This document shows positions 62,891-64,000 of a DNA stretch of 64,000 bases, piece by piece. The notes under the pieces are model-generated. The model worked only from the letters and a program-made list of their open reading frames with translations. It was not told where the DNA came from and made no database searches. The DNA lies in NCBI GenBank assembly GCA_001657325.1, contig LWRO01000003.1:1-64000 (forward strand), written 5' to 3'. Both the position numbers and the translations under genes were made by a program. How positions within the stretch are numbered: the first letter of the stretch is position 1; the number at the start of each line of letters is the position of its first letter. This stretch comes from Geitlerinema sp. BBD 1991-9 (GTDB lineage Bacteria > Cyanobacteriota > Cyanobacteriia > Cyanobacteriales > Geitlerinemataceae).

Positions 62891-63904
62891 TCACACGCTC
62901 GAATCTCCCTGACGCTGCTGCTGTTGGTAACGCTGTCGATCTCGCCGTCGCAAACTATCCGCTTGCATCCGAGCTTGCCAGTCTGGTAAACCTGGGGAAT
63001 TGTTCGGTTGACCGTTTCCCCCCAGATGCGGTTGCGATCGCATTGTATGGTTGACAATTGGTGGCGGCGGACGGTGAACGACCGCTTTTCGGGCTTCTTG
63101 GGGCGTTTCCGGTTGTCGCAGCTCGTTGAGAATATCGATAATGCGTGGGAACAAACGCTGTACCATGTCTCGCTGCTTGCGTTTGATGGGTTGGACGCCA
63201 CCCGCCAGTTGTTGTAAGTAGCTTTGTAATTGTACGATACTGGCTTGCACGCCGTTCAAATCCGTCGCTTCCAGCGGTACGAGACGACCTTTGATGACAG
63301 CGAGTTCGCGATGGAGAAGTGCGATCGCGTTTTCAACTCGTTTGTATTCCGTGGTTTGTTGCGGAGCCGGAAGCTGTTCGTACCAGGTTTTGAGTTGCTC
63401 GATTTGCGCGACGACTTGGCGTTCTCGTTCGTGTTGCTGAGCTACAAAGGACTGCATCCGTTCCACATCCACTCTCAGACTAGCAATGGCCTTGTGCATT
63501 TGTGCCATTTGCTTGGGTTTCGCCTGGTAGCGCATTTCCCGCTGTAGGTGTTCGATTTGCTGAACCGTCATCTGGTGCGCTTGTTCGAGGCTCACCACTT
63601 TTTGCAAAATGGGTTCGAGGTTGACGGGATCGGGAAAGGTTTTCAGACTTTGATGGAGTTGTGAAAGGGAAGTTAAGTATTGTTCCTGTACCTGCTTTTG
63701 GAATCGCTGACGGTTGAGAACGCCGAGTGCCATAGCGATGGTGAGAGGCGTTGCGGCGTACAGCACTTGCTTGGTGATGACGGCGACTCCGACCCCCACA
63801 GCTGAACCGGCGATCGCAATCGTTTCGAGCAATTCTGGGAGACCTTGCCGTTTCCGGGCTTTCCCCGTCTCCGTTGTGCTAGAGGAAGATTTGGGGTTGG
63901 ACAT
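62891..63904 (-). CDS. Membrane-anchored coiled-coil protein
   Basis: 337 residues. Two adjacent hydrophobic stretches at about 27-62 (ETIAIAGSAVGVGVAVITKQ, then VLYAATPLTIAMALGVL) form a probable membrane hairpin. From 65 to about 255 the sequence is heptad-patterned coiled coil (VVSLEQAHQMTVQQIEHLQR). The end is Pro- and Gln-rich and disordered (RDRQRYQQQQRQ). No domain family recognised. It is plausibly a cyanobacterial envelope or division-associated protein, without direct evidence. It converges with recG at 48 bp. Confidence 0.75.
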   Translation of the reverse strand: MSNPKSSSSTTETGKARKRQGLPELLETIAIAGSAVGVGVAVITKQVLYAATPLTIAMALGVLNRQRFQKQVQEQYLTSLSQLHQSLKTFPDPVNLEPILQKVVSLEQAHQMTVQQIEHLQREMRYQAKPKQMAQMHKAIASLRVDVERMQSFVAQQHERERQVVAQIEQLKTWYEQLPAPQQTTEYKRVENAIALLHRELAVIKGRLVPLEATDLNGVQASIVQLQSYLQQLAGGVQPIKRKQRDMVQRLFPRIIDILNELRQPETPQEARKAVVHRPPPPIVNHTMRSQPHLGGNGQPNNSPGLPDWQARMQADSLRRRDRQRYQQQQRQGDSSV

Positions 63905-64000
63905 GGTGGTTTTCCTAAGTCACGATGGCGACGACACAACGGTTGGGGACTCTCGATCTCGAGGGTCGAGCGACTCCAGATTTTTACTCGTAAGTTTAGC

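Overview
The window is chromosomal DNA from a cyanobacterium. Three CpcS/CpeS-type phycobiliprotein lyase genes lie within 3.5 kb. There is a short RRM protein of the cyanobacterial Rbp type, a calcium-dependent-protease-like subtilase, and CGATCG palindromes (HIP1-like) throughout. Core genes present are dnaG, cobM, folC, def and recG. No rRNA, tRNA or CRISPR array was seen.

Layout. 1-4.7 kb is an accessory islet bounded by dnaG and a displaced, diverged copy of the dnaG 3' end. It carries an AT-rich two-gene operon (TerB/glycine-zipper membrane protein plus an unrecognised partner) and a dead MNT/HEPN toxin-antitoxin pair. 4.7-13.3 kb holds dnaG, rbp, cobM, the three lyases and an exported nitrilase-fold protein lacking the catalytic Cys. 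13.4-19.3 kb holds a TetR/flavin-oxidase divergent pair and a large NACHT-HEAT (NLR-like) protein. 20.5-24.4 kb is a vWA-PP2C-kinase triad of the TerY-P type. 24.5-32 kb is mainly metabolic genes, with a nucleoside transporter next to an IS200/IS605-type end and a candidate small RNA. 32.2-34.2 kb is a graveyard: a transposase tail, a broken ankyrin gene with a MITE inside, and an Rhs scrap. 34.3-46.2 kb holds a glycogen debranching-type enzyme, the protease, folC, a GGDEF-EAL sensor, an OmpR-type regulator and SixA. 46.3-51.3 kb contains a dead tnpB element with its ribbon-helix-helix ORF, an RND pump, and a hicAB pair killed by a nonsense codon and a 162-bp MITE. 51.3-64 kb is an ankyrin protein, a GH19-like lytic protein, small oxidoreductases, def and recG.

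How it fits together. Housekeeping genes are interspersed with defence and mobile-DNA modules. Intact-looking candidates are the TerB pair, the NACHT-HEAT protein and the TerY-P triad. The recognisable toxin-antitoxin, Rhs/ankyrin and transposon modules are decayed, in several cases next to perfect foldback palindromes. The best candidate for an undescribed system is the TerB/glycine-zipper operon at 1.3-3.7 kb, because it is intact among dead genes and sits in what looks like an integration site at the dnaG 3' end.
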